Of a stretch of DNA of 64,000 nucleotides, positions 21,707 to 34,215 are shown in pieces (position 1 is the first letter of the stretch; each line of letters begins with the position of its first letter). This DNA is from Chaetoceros tenuissimus (lineage: Eukaryota; Bacillariophyta; Thalassiosirophyceae; Chaetocerotales; Chaetocerotaceae), in NCBI GenBank assembly GCA_021927905.1, contig BLLK01000062.1, forward strand, positions 930,001 to 994,000, in the 5' to 3' direction. Below the pieces are notes generated by a model. The model was not told where the DNA came from. It worked only from the letters and a program-made list of their open reading frames with translations, and did not search any database. The position numbers and the translations under genes are program-made.

Positions 21707-24700
21707 ATGGAGAATTTCAGGAGACAATCATCTTCAAAACTGCACAGTCGGCACTCTGGCAATCGATTACAGGAAAGTAGGGTCCGTGAACAAGGAACAG
21801 TTCATACACTCCTTGACGGATTCGGATTCATTTACTCTGCTTCCCGACCTTGTGATGTGTTCTTCCATTATTCAGAAGTAAAAGGGATGCATTCTGATGA
21901 TTTGAAATGCGGGGATGAAGTGGAATTTTGGGTTGGACCTCGTAGACAGCGTAGAGGACAAAGAAAGAATGAGGGTGATGAACAGCTGTCGGCGTATGAT
22001 GTCCAGTCATTGGCACCTGGTACAATTCAATGGGAAGAAGCAGTTGATGCTGAGGGAATACGAAGAAGAGGAATTGTTGAGAAAGCGATTAAATGGAAAC
22101 ATCAAAGGGGTGATCGCAAGAATGCTCTCTTGTCAGAAGGGAGAATCCGTGTGCTTCCAGTGGATGTTGAAGAGGGAGACACTGGGGATTCTGAAAATTT
22201 GAAAGATGAAGCCTCTGTCAAACTCTATGCAAACTTTTTGCCTGATGACTACACAGGGGAAAATGAGAAGCACAAAATTCTTGAGAGAAATGACATTGTT
22301 GAATTGACTTTGGTAAAGGAGAAACGGTCGGGAAACCTGTTTGCGCGTGATATTTCCTTGATTCAATCAGAACGGCAAAAACTGTTGGAAAAACAAGAGG
22401 CTGAAATGCTAGCTAAAGCAACTCTTGAACAAGGCATAATAGTATCATTGAAGAATGGGTATGGTTTCATCAAGAGTTCTAGAAGGAAAGAAGAGGTTTA
22501 CTTTCATTTTTCCCATATTGAAATACCAATCAATACAAACGACGAAGGGGGAAAGGAAGGAGAAGAAAATCAGGACATGCTAGCATCAAGTGAATCATTA
22601 GAAAAGGTGCAAGAGGAATCATTGAAGGCAAATAGTGCAGAGTATACGGTTAGTTTGAATCAAGAAGTTGAATTCCTAGTTATCACAGATCAAGGTGGAA
22701 AAAGGAATGGAAAGAAGAAGTTAGCTGCAAGACAAATCAATTTTTTACCGAAGGGCACAGTTCAATTTGAAAAGACTCATGCTATGGGAGTAAAGGGAAC
22801 TGTTGTATCTCTACCTAGACAATCTTACTCTTCTCGTAATGGGAGCTCAGAAAACAAAGGAAGGGTTAAACTATGTACTCCAATAAAGCTTGATAGTGAT
22901 AGAGGCAATTTGGATAGTGAAACCACTGCCGTTTTTGAGATCAAAACTATCGATCTTACGCTCAATGATTGTAGAGGTTTTCTCAGAGATCTCCGTGAGT
23001 CCGACTCATGGTTAAAAGTGGGAGACGAGGTGTGTTTTGATGTTATTGAAGATTTTGTCGATGGTAGCTTCCGTGCAGGTCCGACAAAGTTTATATCAGT
23101 AAATGACGAGCTGGTGGAAGACAACAAATACGCACCTTGTATCCGATTAATGAGTTGCTCACTGATTGGTCGTGCAGAAGGCACAATTGCGTCTCTAAAA
23201 CGTGACTATGGTTTCATTAGACTAGCGCATAGAAATGTCGATGTTTATTTCCGCATTGGTGAAGTAGTACCGTCTTCGATTTGCCTAAATCCAGAAATGA
23301 AATCCAAATTAGAAGTTGGAGACGAGGTTTCATTTGATTTGTCATTACAAGTTCCTGCTTCTAGTGGAAGGCAAGAGAGGGAACAGCTTCGAGCTCAAAG
23401 ACTCATAATTCTCGAACCTGGATCATTAACGTTGACAAAAATTGATAAAGACGTAACAGGTGTCGTAACCAAAACCAGAGGGGGACTAGTAGGTCAAATC
23501 ACGCTTGATAAAAAGGTAAAGGCGTTGGCAAAATCTAAAATGTATCCCTTGATCATGAAGCTACTCCAAAATTTTGAAGAGGACACCACAGAAAAAAATC
23601 TAATCTTTGCGGAAGTGCAGAGTGAAAATGAAAACAAAATATTTGCTGATATCATTCAAGAGAGAGATGGACTTGAACTCAATTTTATACCAGATTCAAA
23701 TTTTGTAGGTAGCAATCAAGGACGGATTTCTATCAAAAAGGTAGAAAGGGAGGTAGAGATTAAAAGTAATGATAATGCATCCAGCGAGAATGATGCAGAG
23801 GAAGAAAATGACGCGGAATGCGGTGGAAATGATTTAGAAAAAGAGGAGGATGAGGAAGATGTTGATGAGATAGAGGACCCGAGCAGTGATATTCCGCAAC
23901 CTGTGACTAGGTCCTCAAAAAGAAATAGGAAGAAGAAAGTGCGTTCAATTAAGTCGATATTGTATACAAAGACAAGTTTGTCGCCAGAGCTTCTTTCAAA
24001 TCCATTAGGAAATGGTGATAAAGTTTCATTGACGATCACTTTCATGCGAAACACTGGGCAATTTGTGGCATCCGATATTACTTTGGTTGAAAAGTGTCAG
24101 CAGCAACAGAAAGAAGCTGAGTCTTCGACAAAGAACGTTGGTCTTTTGTTGTTAGAACCTTATAAATCACTAGAGGACTCATCAAAGTCTAGGAGACGTG
24201 GATTCGAGGGAGGTGGATGGGACATTAAACAAGAAAGATCTTTCAATGTTGATGGAATTATTTTACAACTAGAAGACAAAAGTGAAACTCGAACGGACCA
24301 GTCTGCTTCTGATGATGAGAAGTCAACTCATCTTTCATACACAATTTCGGGTCTTTCGAGAGAATCGGAAGTACCGAAAAGAGGTGACAAAGTCTCTTTT
24401 GTGACCGGAAAGAATGGTGTGGCAAAGGACATTCGTGTTGTTGAAAAAAATTGTGGCCAGCATGTGAATGGTAGTTTGGTGGATTTAGACACTGATGGGA
24501 ACAGAGCTGTCTTTGTTGTAGCCAATGACGGTAATGGTGAAAATAAATCTTACAACATTGGCCTTTCTGAAGTTGTGGGATGCGATGTCAAATTGCTGAA
24601 GGAGGAAACAGCACTTGAAGGTTTTCTTGTCAATGGGATGGTTGTAGGTCTCTGTAGAATCACTGATTTGTATCTTACCTCTACCTCCACACCCAGTAAA

Positions 24701-24913
24701 GGTACAGCAAAGGCTGAACGCAAAAAATTAAATTTGACCGTGAAAGAGGAACTCCGAAATCTTGGTGGAAAAATAATTGCTCAGTCTTCTATGGCTCGAG
24801 GACCCGATGGATCCCTAGGATTTGTAGTTGGATGGACCAAAAGAGAAAGCAAACATGACCAGACAAAGCTCAATGTTTCAGCACAACCCTTTATTCCCAA
24901 CTCTCAAGATTGA
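21707..24913 (+). CDS. Multi-cold-shock-domain RNA-binding protein, UNR/CSDE1-like
   Basis: Single exon, 1,068 residues. Cold-shock domains with the RNP-like pattern GxxxxxxGFIxS and FHFS are clear near residues 26-80 (GFGFIYSA, VFFHYSEV), 240-330 (GYGFIKSS, VYFHFSHI) and 488-570 (DYGFIRLA, VYFRIGEV). They are interleaved with diverged cold-shock-like units marked by repeated LxPGTI or LEPGS segments (ALAPGTIQW, FLPKGTVQF, ILEPGSL). This alternation of canonical and non-canonical domains is the arrangement of animal UNR/CSDE1, which controls mRNA translation and decay. A very acidic linker lies near 685-725, followed by a basic KRNRKKK cluster. The gene ends about 150 bp from the 3' end of the opposing helicase gene. 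Confidence 0.85.
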   Translation: MENFRRQSSSKLHSRHSGNRLQESRVREQGTVHTLLDGFGFIYSASRPCDVFFHYSEVKGMHSDDLKCGDEVEFWVGPRRQRRGQRKNEGDEQLSAYDVQSLAPGTIQWEEAVDAEGIRRRGIVEKAIKWKHQRGDRKNALLSEGRIRVLPVDVEEGDTGDSENLKDEASVKLYANFLPDDYTGENEKHKILERNDIVELTLVKEKRSGNLFARDISLIQSERQKLLEKQEAEMLAKATLEQGIIVSLKNGYGFIKSSRRKEEVYFHFSHIEIPINTNDEGGKEGEENQDMLASSESLEKVQEESLKANSAEYTVSLNQEVEFLVITDQGGKRNGKKKLAARQINFLPKGTVQFEKTHAMGVKGTVVSLPRQSYSSRNGSSENKGRVKLCTPIKLDSDRGNLDSETTAVFEIKTIDLTLNDCRGFLRDLRESDSWLKVGDEVCFDVIEDFVDGSFRAGPTKFISVNDELVEDNKYAPCIRLMSCSLIGRAEGTIASLKRDYGFIRLAHRNVDVYFRIGEVVPSSICLNPEMKSKLEVGDEVSFDLSLQVPASSGRQEREQLRAQRLIILEPGSLTLTKIDKDVTGVVTKTRGGLVGQITLDKKVKALAKSKMYPLIMKLLQNFEEDTTEKNLIFAEVQSENENKIFADIIQERDGLELNFIPDSNFVGSNQGRISIKKVEREVEIKSNDNASSENDAEEENDAECGGNDLEKEEDEEDVDEIEDPSSDIPQPVTRSSKRNRKKKVRSIKSILYTKTSLSPELLSNPLGNGDKVSLTITFMRNTGQFVASDITLVEKCQQQQKEAESSTKNVGLLLLEPYKSLEDSSKSRRRGFEGGGWDIKQERSFNVDGIILQLEDKSETRTDQSASDDEKSTHLSYTISGLSRESEVPKRGDKVSFVTGKNGVAKDIRVVEKNCGQHVNGSLVDLDTDGNRAVFVVANDGNGENKSYNIGLSEVVGCDVKLLKEETALEGFLVNGMVVGLCRITDLYLTSTSTPSKGTAKAERKKLNLTVKEELRNLGGKIIAQSSMARGPDGSLGFVVGWTKRESKHDQTKLNVSAQPFIPNSQD

Positions 24914-25064
24914 AGCTAAGGTATTTTAAAAATAGTGAAATTGAAAATGATCACGAGGAACAGCTTGCTATTTTACTTTTGACAAATATTTCATACTCTT
25001 TTTACAACGAATGATGAATGACTATGACAATTTGTCTGTATGCTCGGAACTCAATTGTACGATT

Positions 25065-27238
25065 TTACCAAGCCGAGTTTCCAAACCCGCCACCATAGCC
25101 TGAATTACCTCCGTATCCTCCTCCTCCTCCTCCACCACCGCCGTAGTTGGAGTTTCCGTATCCACCATAGGAGTTAGAATTTCCTCCTCCTCCTCCGCCG
25201 CCGCCACCACGGTTTTGGTATCTTACATCACGAGATCCATAATTGTTGTTGCGTCCACGACGGTTTCCTCCACGTCCACCTCTTCCTCCTCCTCCAAACG
25301 AAGAGCACATTTGACTTAGCCAATTAGGAACTTCTTGCTCATTTTCGTCTAGCAAATCTCTCAACTCTCTTGCAATTCCACTATTCTTCTCATTAACAAA
25401 GGATAGAGCAGCACCAGTATTTCCAGCACGACCAGTACGTCCAATACGGTGAACATAATCATCAATATTTGTTGGAAGATCAAAGTTAACAACATTTGTC
25501 ACATTCGGAATGTCGAGACCACGCGCTGCTACATCAGTAGCAACCATAACTGGTGTATGTCCACCACGGAAAGATCTTAGAGATTGTTCACGCTCGCGTT
25601 GACTCTTATCACCGTGAATGGAACATGCAGGGAATCCCTTCCCACAGAGTACATCCTCGATGTAATCACAAGACCTCTTCGTTTCAACAAAAATGAGAAT
25701 GAGTCCTTCTTCAATTGTGAGCAAAAAGCGCATCAAATGCTCAATCTTGTCTCTTTGATCGACGTATTCAACAGTTTGTTTCACATCTTTAGATGCACTT
25801 CCAACTCTACCTACTGTCAAGAAGATGTAGTCTTCGAGAAAGTCGCTTGCAAGACGCTGGATATTTGGTGGGAATGTTGCAGAGAAAAGCATAGTTTGTC
25901 TATCACTTCCCTGGGGCATACCTTCTTGTTCCACAATGCGACGAATCTGCGGCTCGAACCCCATATCGAGCATACGATCGGCCTCATCCAAACACAAGAA
26001 TTGAACGTTTTCCATGGAAAGTCTTCCACGCTCGATAAGATCTACTAGACGTCCAGGTGTAGCGATCAAAAGATCACAACCACGCTCAATTTGACGGAGT
26101 TGATCTCTTACATCTGCTCCTCCGTAAATTACAACGCTTGCTATTCCAGTGCAGTAAGTGAATTTACGAGACTCGTCGTGGATCTGAGATGCAAGCTCAC
26201 GTGTAGGAGCAAGAACAAGAGCAGTTGGGTAGACACGACGACGTGCATCTGGAGGTGCTGGAGAACCACCTTTCTTGATCATTGACATGATAACTGGGAA
26301 AAGAAATCCTGCGGTTTTACTACAAACAAAAATTATCAGAAAACTCTATAAGAATATTTTTCAAAAATGGAAGAAAAAAATATTGGAATGTAACGTACCC
26401 TGAACCAGTCTGTGCACAAGCCATAAGGTCGCGCCCTGCATTTCCAATTGGCACTGAGTACTTTTGAACAGGAGTCGGCTTACTGTATCCGCAAAGCTCG
26501 GTATTTCTCATCAACTCTTCGCCAATAGTATCAATGGAGTAGGTATCGATCGGTTCTGGGATATCGTTACCAGTAGTTTCAACAGGAATGTCGTCGTAAT
26601 TGTCAAAGTTAATTCCAGTAGTTTGAACATCGTCACGTTGAAACAACTGCCTCTCCAAACGAGGATCAGGTCTCATGTCTCCATGAAATCCTCTTTCGTT
26701 TACACGAGGTCCTCTGCTACCATAATTTCCTCCTCCAGATCTGTATCCACCACCACCACCACCACGTCCACGATTGTATCCACGTCCACCATATCCACCG
26801 GAATATCCACCACCTCCTGGTGCATGGGAATCATTATCTCTAGATCCATCGTCAGCTTCGATGCTGTTCCAGCGAGTGTTTGTGGAACGAGGAGGTCCGC
26901 GGTCAGATCTGCGATCTCCTCCTCCGTATCCCCTTCCGCCATAACTGCTCGAGTATGGTCGGGAGTTTCTTTCAGCTGAACTGTTTCCTCCATCTTGGGA
27001 AGATCCACCACTCTGATTTCTCAGATGCGGTGGCACATACTTGCTACCTAAAAGTTTATTGTAAAAAGTTCAATGAGATGCGATTTTTGAACAAAATTGA
27101 ATTCTTTGCGACTTGCATTGCTTTTCACTCAAATGGCTAAATCATGCATTTCCAATCGTATCAACGAATTTCCAAAGAGCTGCATATTACAAGCCACTTT
27201 TCTAACACTCCAGTAGTGAGCTACATACCATTTTGCAT
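25065..27238 (-). CDS. DED1: DEAD-box RNA helicase, DED1/DDX3 type
   Basis: Three exons: 27238-27229 (10 nt, encoding MQN and one base), 27047-26399 and 26319-25065; 637 residues. The tiny first exon rebuilds the family start [14 protein letters not shown], which is why I chose it. Motifs: AQTGSGKT across the second intron (about 215-222), PTRELA, DEAD at 331-334, SAT at 366-368, and HRIGRTGR at 510-517. The N-terminal 150 residues and the C-terminal 90 are Gly/Arg/Ser/Tyr-rich RGG-type tails. DED1 unwinds 5' leaders during translation initiation and condenses in stress granules. The tails are encoded by GGN runs and may vary in length. Confidence 0.96.
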
Positions 27239-27795
27239 AACCTTCTTGCGTAAGATATATTCCTTTTAGGAAAATACACTGAGCTCATTCATTAACAAAA
27301 GCTAGCTAGTGGAACCAAAAAAAGATGAGATTGTTGGTGCTCCATGAGTAGGAAATAGAAAGAAAAGGGAAGAGAAGGACCCTTGGATCAATATTATATT
27401 TGGCTAGGCAAATGATTAAAACTATCTGGCTACGTACAAGCATCTGGTAGACATCATCATCATCATATCGAACTCCCTTCAAATCACATTCATTGTTACA
27501 AAAGAACTACTTCAAGATTCTACACCACTTTAGACAGTCTATTAGAAACTCATTACACAAAGGTAAGACATTGAATACCATTGATTTGATCCTCTTCGGA
27601 AACGAGAGAATAGGAGAGGGGAGGAAGGAGAGTTCCTTTGAATTCTTGTTATAATTTCAATTCCTGTCTTGTCGGAAGCATTTTTGACACCCAATGATTA
27701 ATTCATTCAAGTAGACTATCTTCCGTATTTTTCTACATTTCCATACAATCACCATCCTAGTTTCTCACTGATTTTAGTCATTTTATCTTCTAGAA
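27239..27795. other. Shared upstream region of DED1 and the J/BRCT gene
   Basis: A 557-bp divergent intergenic region. It carries a short CAT-triplet run near 27457-27471. No coding or RNA gene is recognised; it presumably holds both promoters. Confidence 0.5.
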
Positions 27796-29770
27796 ATGGA
27801 AAATACCAAAACTCTAAAAGAGTGCTTGACGGTACTCGCTATCTCGCACGAAGAATTGGAGAACTTGAGTCTCCAATCTCAATTCTCACTCATCAAGGAG
27901 AATTATCACGACCTCATTAGACAAACTCATCCAGATAAGAATCCAACATTGGATGGGTCGAGGTTTAGAGAAGTGAGAGCATGCTTCAATGTTCTCAAAA
28001 AGAAGTATTCCGAGAATAAGGAATCGCAAGATTTCACGTTTGCAATCTTTTTTGATAATGGCGCTTTGGCTGAAGATTTTGAAGGGTACTTGAATGGAAA
28101 TATTCCAAGTTGGGACTTTTATGAAGCTGCTGAAGCGGTAGAAATGCCGAGGTGTAAGTTTTATTACACATTCATACTTTTGAAATGATTTGATATGCAG
28201 ACTGACTCTCAACTCTCTAAATAGATTGTGTAGAAGCTGCAAAGTCAGGCAGAAGCAAATGTAAAAAGTGCAAAGAAAATATTGAAAAGGGAGACATTAG
28301 AATTGGAGGACTCATGGAAGAATATGGAAACTACTCGCGCTGGAATCACTTGAATTGCTGGAAGATCCCAGAGAGAATCTGGAGTGCATTGAGTGATGAA
28401 AACAACGCTGATACTGTCTTGTCAGAGCTACTTGAAATGGATGAACTTGTACTCAAAGGTTTGAACGTCCTAGAACATTCTGATCAAGTGAATATTGTAG
28501 CATGCGTCAAAGATTCGACCAAATGGGCTTCTTATAGTAAGAAAAAACAGAAAGATAGAGAGGCTCGGCTAAACAGCCAGCGTGAAGCAATGGAAGCTGA
28601 TGATAGCAAACCTGCTGCTGTATGTGAGCCAGATGAAAACGAAGATGACCGTAAGCCTGCTGCAAAACAGGATAACGAAACAGAATCTACAATGAATGTA
28701 GATGAGAGTGCTGCGAAACATTCGAGTACAGAGACTAATGCCGTGTCATCTCAAGATTCCACAAACAATGAAACTCATACTTTTGAGATCCCAATTCCTG
28801 GGAAGAATGGCTGCCTCGTCGATAAGCTCAAAGATAAGGTCTTTGTTATATCTGGTTCTTTTGGTGATTTGGGAAACGGAAAGGGAAGAGGGACAACCAA
28901 GGCTAGAGCTGTAGTTGAGAGTTTTGGAGGCACGGTCAGAAAGGCAATTTCCGGAAATACTGATTATCTGCTCCTTGGGTCTCGAGCAAATTGCAAAATA
29001 GTTGCAAAGGGCAAGGAGATGAGTAATGTTACTTTGATCAGTGCCATTTCCCTTCAAAAGCTTTTGCTAAATAAGATCGATTTTGAATCCCTATCTCTTG
29101 AAGGCATTACCGAGTACGATAGAAACGAGGATGAAAAAGAGAATAAGCGTCCTGCAGGTGATAGTGATGAAAGAGCCGAGAAACCAGCAGCAAAACGGCA
29201 GAGAACAGGTGCTTTAGTGGAAGCTACCTCTATCTCTACCTCTGCCTCTGCGATTGCTCTTCCGGAGAAGAAGCAGAAATTTGAAATTCCAGTACCAGGG
29301 AGAGAAGGTGCTGTTCCGGACGCTTTGAATGGAAAGATCTTTGTTATCACTGGAGTATTCCCTGAGTTAGGCGGAGGGGCAGGCTTGACTCTAGGAAAGA
29401 ACAAGTGTACCAGTAAGTATCAACTCTTGTATCAACGCTAGGTTTCAAAGGTATCATAGTCCGGCCGACGGTTAGTATTTTTTTTCTGACTTTTTCTTGC
29501 TCTTGACCTAAAGCTATGATTGAGAATTTTGGCGGAGTTGTCAGGTCTGCAATTTCAGGGAAAACGAATTACCTAGTAGTAGGAAAGGAACCAGGACCTT
29601 CGAAGTACAATCAAGCGAAGACAAAAGGACTTCCAATGCTTGATTTGAGAGAGCTTCGGCGTTTGATGATGGGCGAAACAACTTTGGAAGCTATTGATGA
29701 AAATCCGCCTCAGCTTCAAATTCAAAAATTCTGTGATATCGCTAGTAGAAAGAGGATTGGCGAGTGGTAA
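27796..29770 (+). CDS. J-domain, PARP-type zinc finger and two BRCT domains in one protein
   Basis: Three exons: 27796-28153, 28225-29412 and 29514-29770; 600 residues. A J-like domain occupies about 8-75 with HPDK at 45-48. A PARP-type zinc finger follows at about 120-170, with C132, C135, H161 and C164 in the usual AKSGRSKCKKC and WNHLNCW settings. An acidic/Lys linker leads to BRCT1 (about 318-400; VFVISGSFG, ESFGGTVRKAISG, TDYLL) and BRCT2 (about 484-575; IFVITGVF, NFGGVVRSAISGKTNYLVVG), both closest in pattern to RFC1/NAD-ligase BRCTs. There is no PARP catalytic or ligase domain. The parts imply binding of DNA breaks in the nucleus with a co-chaperone link. A decayed copy lies at 52267-52965. 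Confidence 0.85.
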
Positions 29771-30054
29771 AAAGCTGAGATTTCCACTCGACTCATTTGA
29801 TCTCTTCTCTGCTTTTTCACAAACTTGGGAATTTCCAGAATCATTGTCAAAGCGATACGTGAGCTTCTATAGTGTTCTGCTTTTTCATGAACTTGGAACT
29901 GTGGAGAAACATAATTGTAAAATGAAAACGGGCAATACTGATAGAAATGCATCGTGGCTATTCATTTTTACTTTGTAAAATTGCATCAGTAAAATTAGTT
30001 TTTTATTTTAGACAATAATGACCTCTTCTGTAAAAGCTTTTTGTAGTAGGCACT

Positions 30055-33000
30055 CTATTCTTTCTCTTCATTATCGTTCTTTTTCAAAAAAATATTTCTT
30101 TTTCTCCGTTTTGTGAACCTATCCCCAGCACTTTGAATTGTTCGAGATGCCATTTTTCTGAAGCTATCCCTCTCCGACTCATATTCTTCGATTATTTCAT
30201 TCTTCTCTTGAACCATCTCTCTCAAAGCTTTCTTTTCCCTCACAGATCTCATATATGTTTCATTCCATTCTGCATTCAGTATCTCCCGCTCCTTTTCAGA
30301 CTTGACTTGGATTCTTGTCAAGGCGGACTTGTGCTCTTCTGCGAGTCTTTTCTTCTCTTCGTCAACCTTTTGTATTTCAGTTTCTAGAATTACCTTGTAT
30401 TTTTCTTCAACTTTACCAATTGCATCATCCTTCTCTTGCAATGCAGTCATACGAATATTTCTGACTTCGTCTTCATATTCCTCCTTCATCTTTTCAAGTT
30501 CAGACTGAGCTCTCATATTTTCTTCTTTTAGTTCGTTCGTAAGCTTTGAAATCTCACTGTCAGATTCTATCCTAAGCTCTGATAATTCAGTCTCTTTTTT
30601 CTTCAACAACAATTCTTGCTCAGATCTGAATGCTTCTTGTTGTGTTTCAAATTCCTTCTCAAGATTATGTTTCATTTCAGAAAGCTTAGACTCAGCCAGT
30701 TTTCTTCGTCTGACCATTAGTTTCTGAGCCTTTAGGATGATATTCTTCAGTCTGCTCTGATAATAGAGAGTATCATGGTCATCTTTTTCGTCAGATTTCG
30801 CACTCTGCTGGTTTGAAAGTTTCTCAATTTCTTCAATTTGCTTTTGGAAAGATCCCACGATATTCTTCAATTTGTCTACCTCCTCTGTGCTCGACTTGAG
30901 CTTCACTTCAGCATTTTGCGCTTTTGCTTGAAGATCGAGAATCTTTTTTTCCAATTCCTTCTTTTCTTCTTCTGTGCTTTTCTTCATCATTGCGATAGTA
31001 CTATCAACACTTTTCTCAGTGCCTGATGCATCAGCTTTCGCTTGGAGAGACTGAACCTCTAATTTCAAAGTATCGATCTCTTTCTGGCGTTTAGCCAATG
31101 CTGCCCTGAGACTAGCTTTTTCGCTTTCTGCTTTCACTAGAACCTGTTCTAACTCTTTTTCTTTGTTCTTTTTCAATTCTTCCAGTTCCGTTTTATACTT
31201 TTCGATGAGCATAGCCGTCTTTTCCTCATTTTCATTTGTGAAATCGTCATTCTGTTTGTCATTTTGACTATCGAGCTTAAACATTGTCAACTCTTTTTCA
31301 ACTCGCTTCAATTTATTGATAGTATCAAAAAGCTCATCTTCGACCTTTGAAAATTTAGTTTGTAAATCTTGTACTTCTTGAGAATACTGATTTCTTTCTT
31401 TTGTAATTATCTCCATCTCTATGTCACGCTGTTTATTCTTGCCTTGGAAGAAGGATGCTTCATCGCTCTTGTCATTTATAGCAGTCACATTTTTAAGTTC
31501 CTCTTCTTTGGACTTCAATTCGGATGAAGTTGCATGTAATTCTTTCTGTAATTCTTTTATCTTTTCTTTCAATGAACTTATCTCTCCATCACTTTGTTGC
31601 TTCAATTCTTCGAATTTTGACTCTGAAGACATGCCTAGTTTCATGATTTGATCATTAAGACTCTTGATCTCAATCTGTAGATCTTCTTTTTCTTGCCTAA
31701 ATTAAAGAAAAAACCTTAGCAAATGTAACCTACGCAAATGATAGTAAAAGAGAATTGAGTACTTACATGAGTTTCTCTTGTACGGAATCGCTCTTTTCTC
31801 TATCCTCTAAATTCTTTTTTACCAATTTCCATTTGCGCAGATTAGTTTCCATATTCTGCTTTTGCTCTTCAGTCTGGGATAAAGCCGCCCTGAATTCATT
31901 CAACTGAAGTTTAAGTCTATTTACTTGAGTTTCTCTATCCTGCTGTTGCTTCAGGAGGTAGCTAATTTGTTCACTTGTCGGTCTACTTTTTACGGTAGTT
32001 CCTTGTTGAGGGTTGAAGGATGCGGATGAAAATGTCTTCGTTGAAACTTCTTTGTCTGGGCTATGTGCCGATATCTTAGATGTTTTCTTACTTGGGATAT
32101 CGAAAGATGGATTACCATCTTTTACAGGGGAGTAAACAGTCTTTCCATCTCTCCTCTCCGTTTGTGCACCATTTGAATCTGTAGAGGATGGACTCATGGC
32201 ATAGCTTTGGTCGTCCGGTGCTCTCGGTTTCATTTCCTTCACTGGAGAAGTTGGTTTTTTACCATTTTCGCGAGAAGGATTCTTCCCAGACTTTTCAACA
32301 TCGTCTTCTTTGTTCGCAATTGATGCAAAATCTTTGAATCCATCAAGTTCAGCCGTTAAGTCGGTAGAACTCTCAATTCCTTTGTCAACCTTGTCCATTG
32401 TATCATCAATACCTGATTTTACTTCATCATCCGACGTTTCATTAATACTCTGAGGAGGGACAATGATAGCTTTTGGGACTCCTCCCACTTTTTCACTTGA
32501 AAATTCAACAGTCTTGGCAACCTTTGATCCCTCGCTGATGGAACTTTTAGATATATCTTCTTCAAAAGATGATGGTGGTGGTGGAATGATTACTGATTCC
32601 TTTTTTTCAATATCATCATCAACTGCTTTTTCATCACTTTCAGATGTTTGTGATGAAGGTGGTGGCGGAATCAGGGTTGATTTCTTTCCTTTGATTTCAT
32701 TACCATTGTCGACCTCCTCAGCAATGGAAGAGGATGGAGGTGGTGGTGGAGTGATAAGAACTGGCTTCTTGCTTTGAGACAAATCATCTTCATCGTTCTC
32801 ACTCGATGGGTTTGTTATTGGTGATACTGACTGGTTCTCCGAATTATTGGCATTGCTACTAATCGTTTCTTCAGAAGTATCTTTGGATACTGATGGAGGA
32901 GGTGTGATGATGACTGCCTTTTTCTCTGACTTTTGATTATCATCACTATCTTTCTCACCATCTGAAGATGAAGGTGGAGGTGTAATTAGTACAGACTTCT

Positions 33001-33826
33001 CGTCAGATGAACTATCTACGTCTTTATCTGATGGTGGTGGCGGTGGAATTATTATCGCTGGATTTCTCTTTGTAGGAGCACTATCTTGGTCTTTTTTATT
33101 TGGGATGTCTTCTGATGATGATGATGACGATGGTGGGGTGATAACTGTTTTCTTTTCAGCTATTTCACTCTTTTTGTCGTCATTGTCGATGATGGATTTC
33201 TCATCGGTTGTATTGTCATAATCACTATTTTTTGGAGGTGGGGTAATCAGAGTTGTGGATATATTCCCCTGCTTCTCTTTTCCATCACCACCCAAAAAGT
33301 CTTTTGGTTTGGTTAGATCACTATCTATATCTGACAATTGTTTGGCACTCTTAATTCCGTTCTGAAGAGCAGTGAGCTTAGCTCGAGCATTTTGAAGTTC
33401 CTCGATCTTTTTGCGGAGCGCTGGTGCTACATTATCGTCTAAAGGGGATGCTGTCTGTGGATCAAAAGATACATTCTTAGTCTTTCTCAAAGTTTGTTGC
33501 ATGCTTTGAATTTGTTTATCTAATGCTTCTCCTGATTTTTGCATGGACTGTAGCTGCTCAGCTTTGGAAAATTTATCACTGTTTATGAATGATGGTGTTT
33601 TTGACTTTCTATCAAGCATATCATCATCATCGTCGTCATCTGCAACCATATTTAGCAATCCCAAACGATCATTTTTCTGAGTAAAAGTGAAACTATGAAC
33701 CAATGATGATGGAATTGAACTGCTTGTTTTTGTGATGTGTTGAGAGGTGAAGGCAAAACTTTCAGAAATGTTTTCCTGAGAAAGAAGGACCAAGAAAAGA
33801 AACAGAGCTTCAGAGGAAACTCGCAT
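30055..33826 (-). CDS. Large coiled-coil protein with plastid-type leader and proline repeats
   Basis: Two exons, 33826-31767 and 31696-30055, joined in frame across a 70-nt intron; 1,233 residues. The N-terminus is a signal peptide ending in ESFAF, close to the diatom plastid-targeting motif, so plastid import is likely. Residues about 75-150 form a first coiled coil. Residues about 185-460 hold nine or so short units of the type VIITPPPSSS, separated by acidic Ser-rich spacers. From about 600 to the end the protein is one long coiled coil (Glu/Lys/Gln/Leu heptads), ending in a basic tail with KRRKR. No enzymatic domain is seen. The function is unknown; a structural or tethering role at plastid membranes would fit. 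Confidence 0.82.
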
Positions 33827-34215
33827 TATTTGATGCTAATTTTAATTCAAATATAGATATAGTGCGATTTATGTTGTGAATGGAAGTCTAAATGTATGAA
33901 TATGTGGTATGTTGCTGGTACGCCAGGCAGTATCTTCATCACTCATCACTCTCCCCCATTTTGATGCAATCTTTCCACTTTCTGGGAAGGAAGAGTGTCC
34001 TCACAGAGAAACAACAAATTTGAAAAAAGGTTTCCCGCCAAAATGCTTCCTTTGCCCCTACCTGACTAGGGCTTATTTATGTTGAGGTGGTATCTTCATC
34101 TTCCAGAAGATCGTCGTACGAACAGGGCTTCAGATCAAATTGTTTCTTAGCCTTTCCCTCTCGATAAACCACATCAACACCATCATATCATACAACTAAT
34201 ACTATCTAAATAAAA
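33827..34215. other. Divergent upstream region of psbU and the coiled-coil gene
   Basis: The 389 bp between the two start codons presumably contain both promoters. No conserved box is identified with confidence. Confidence 0.5.
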
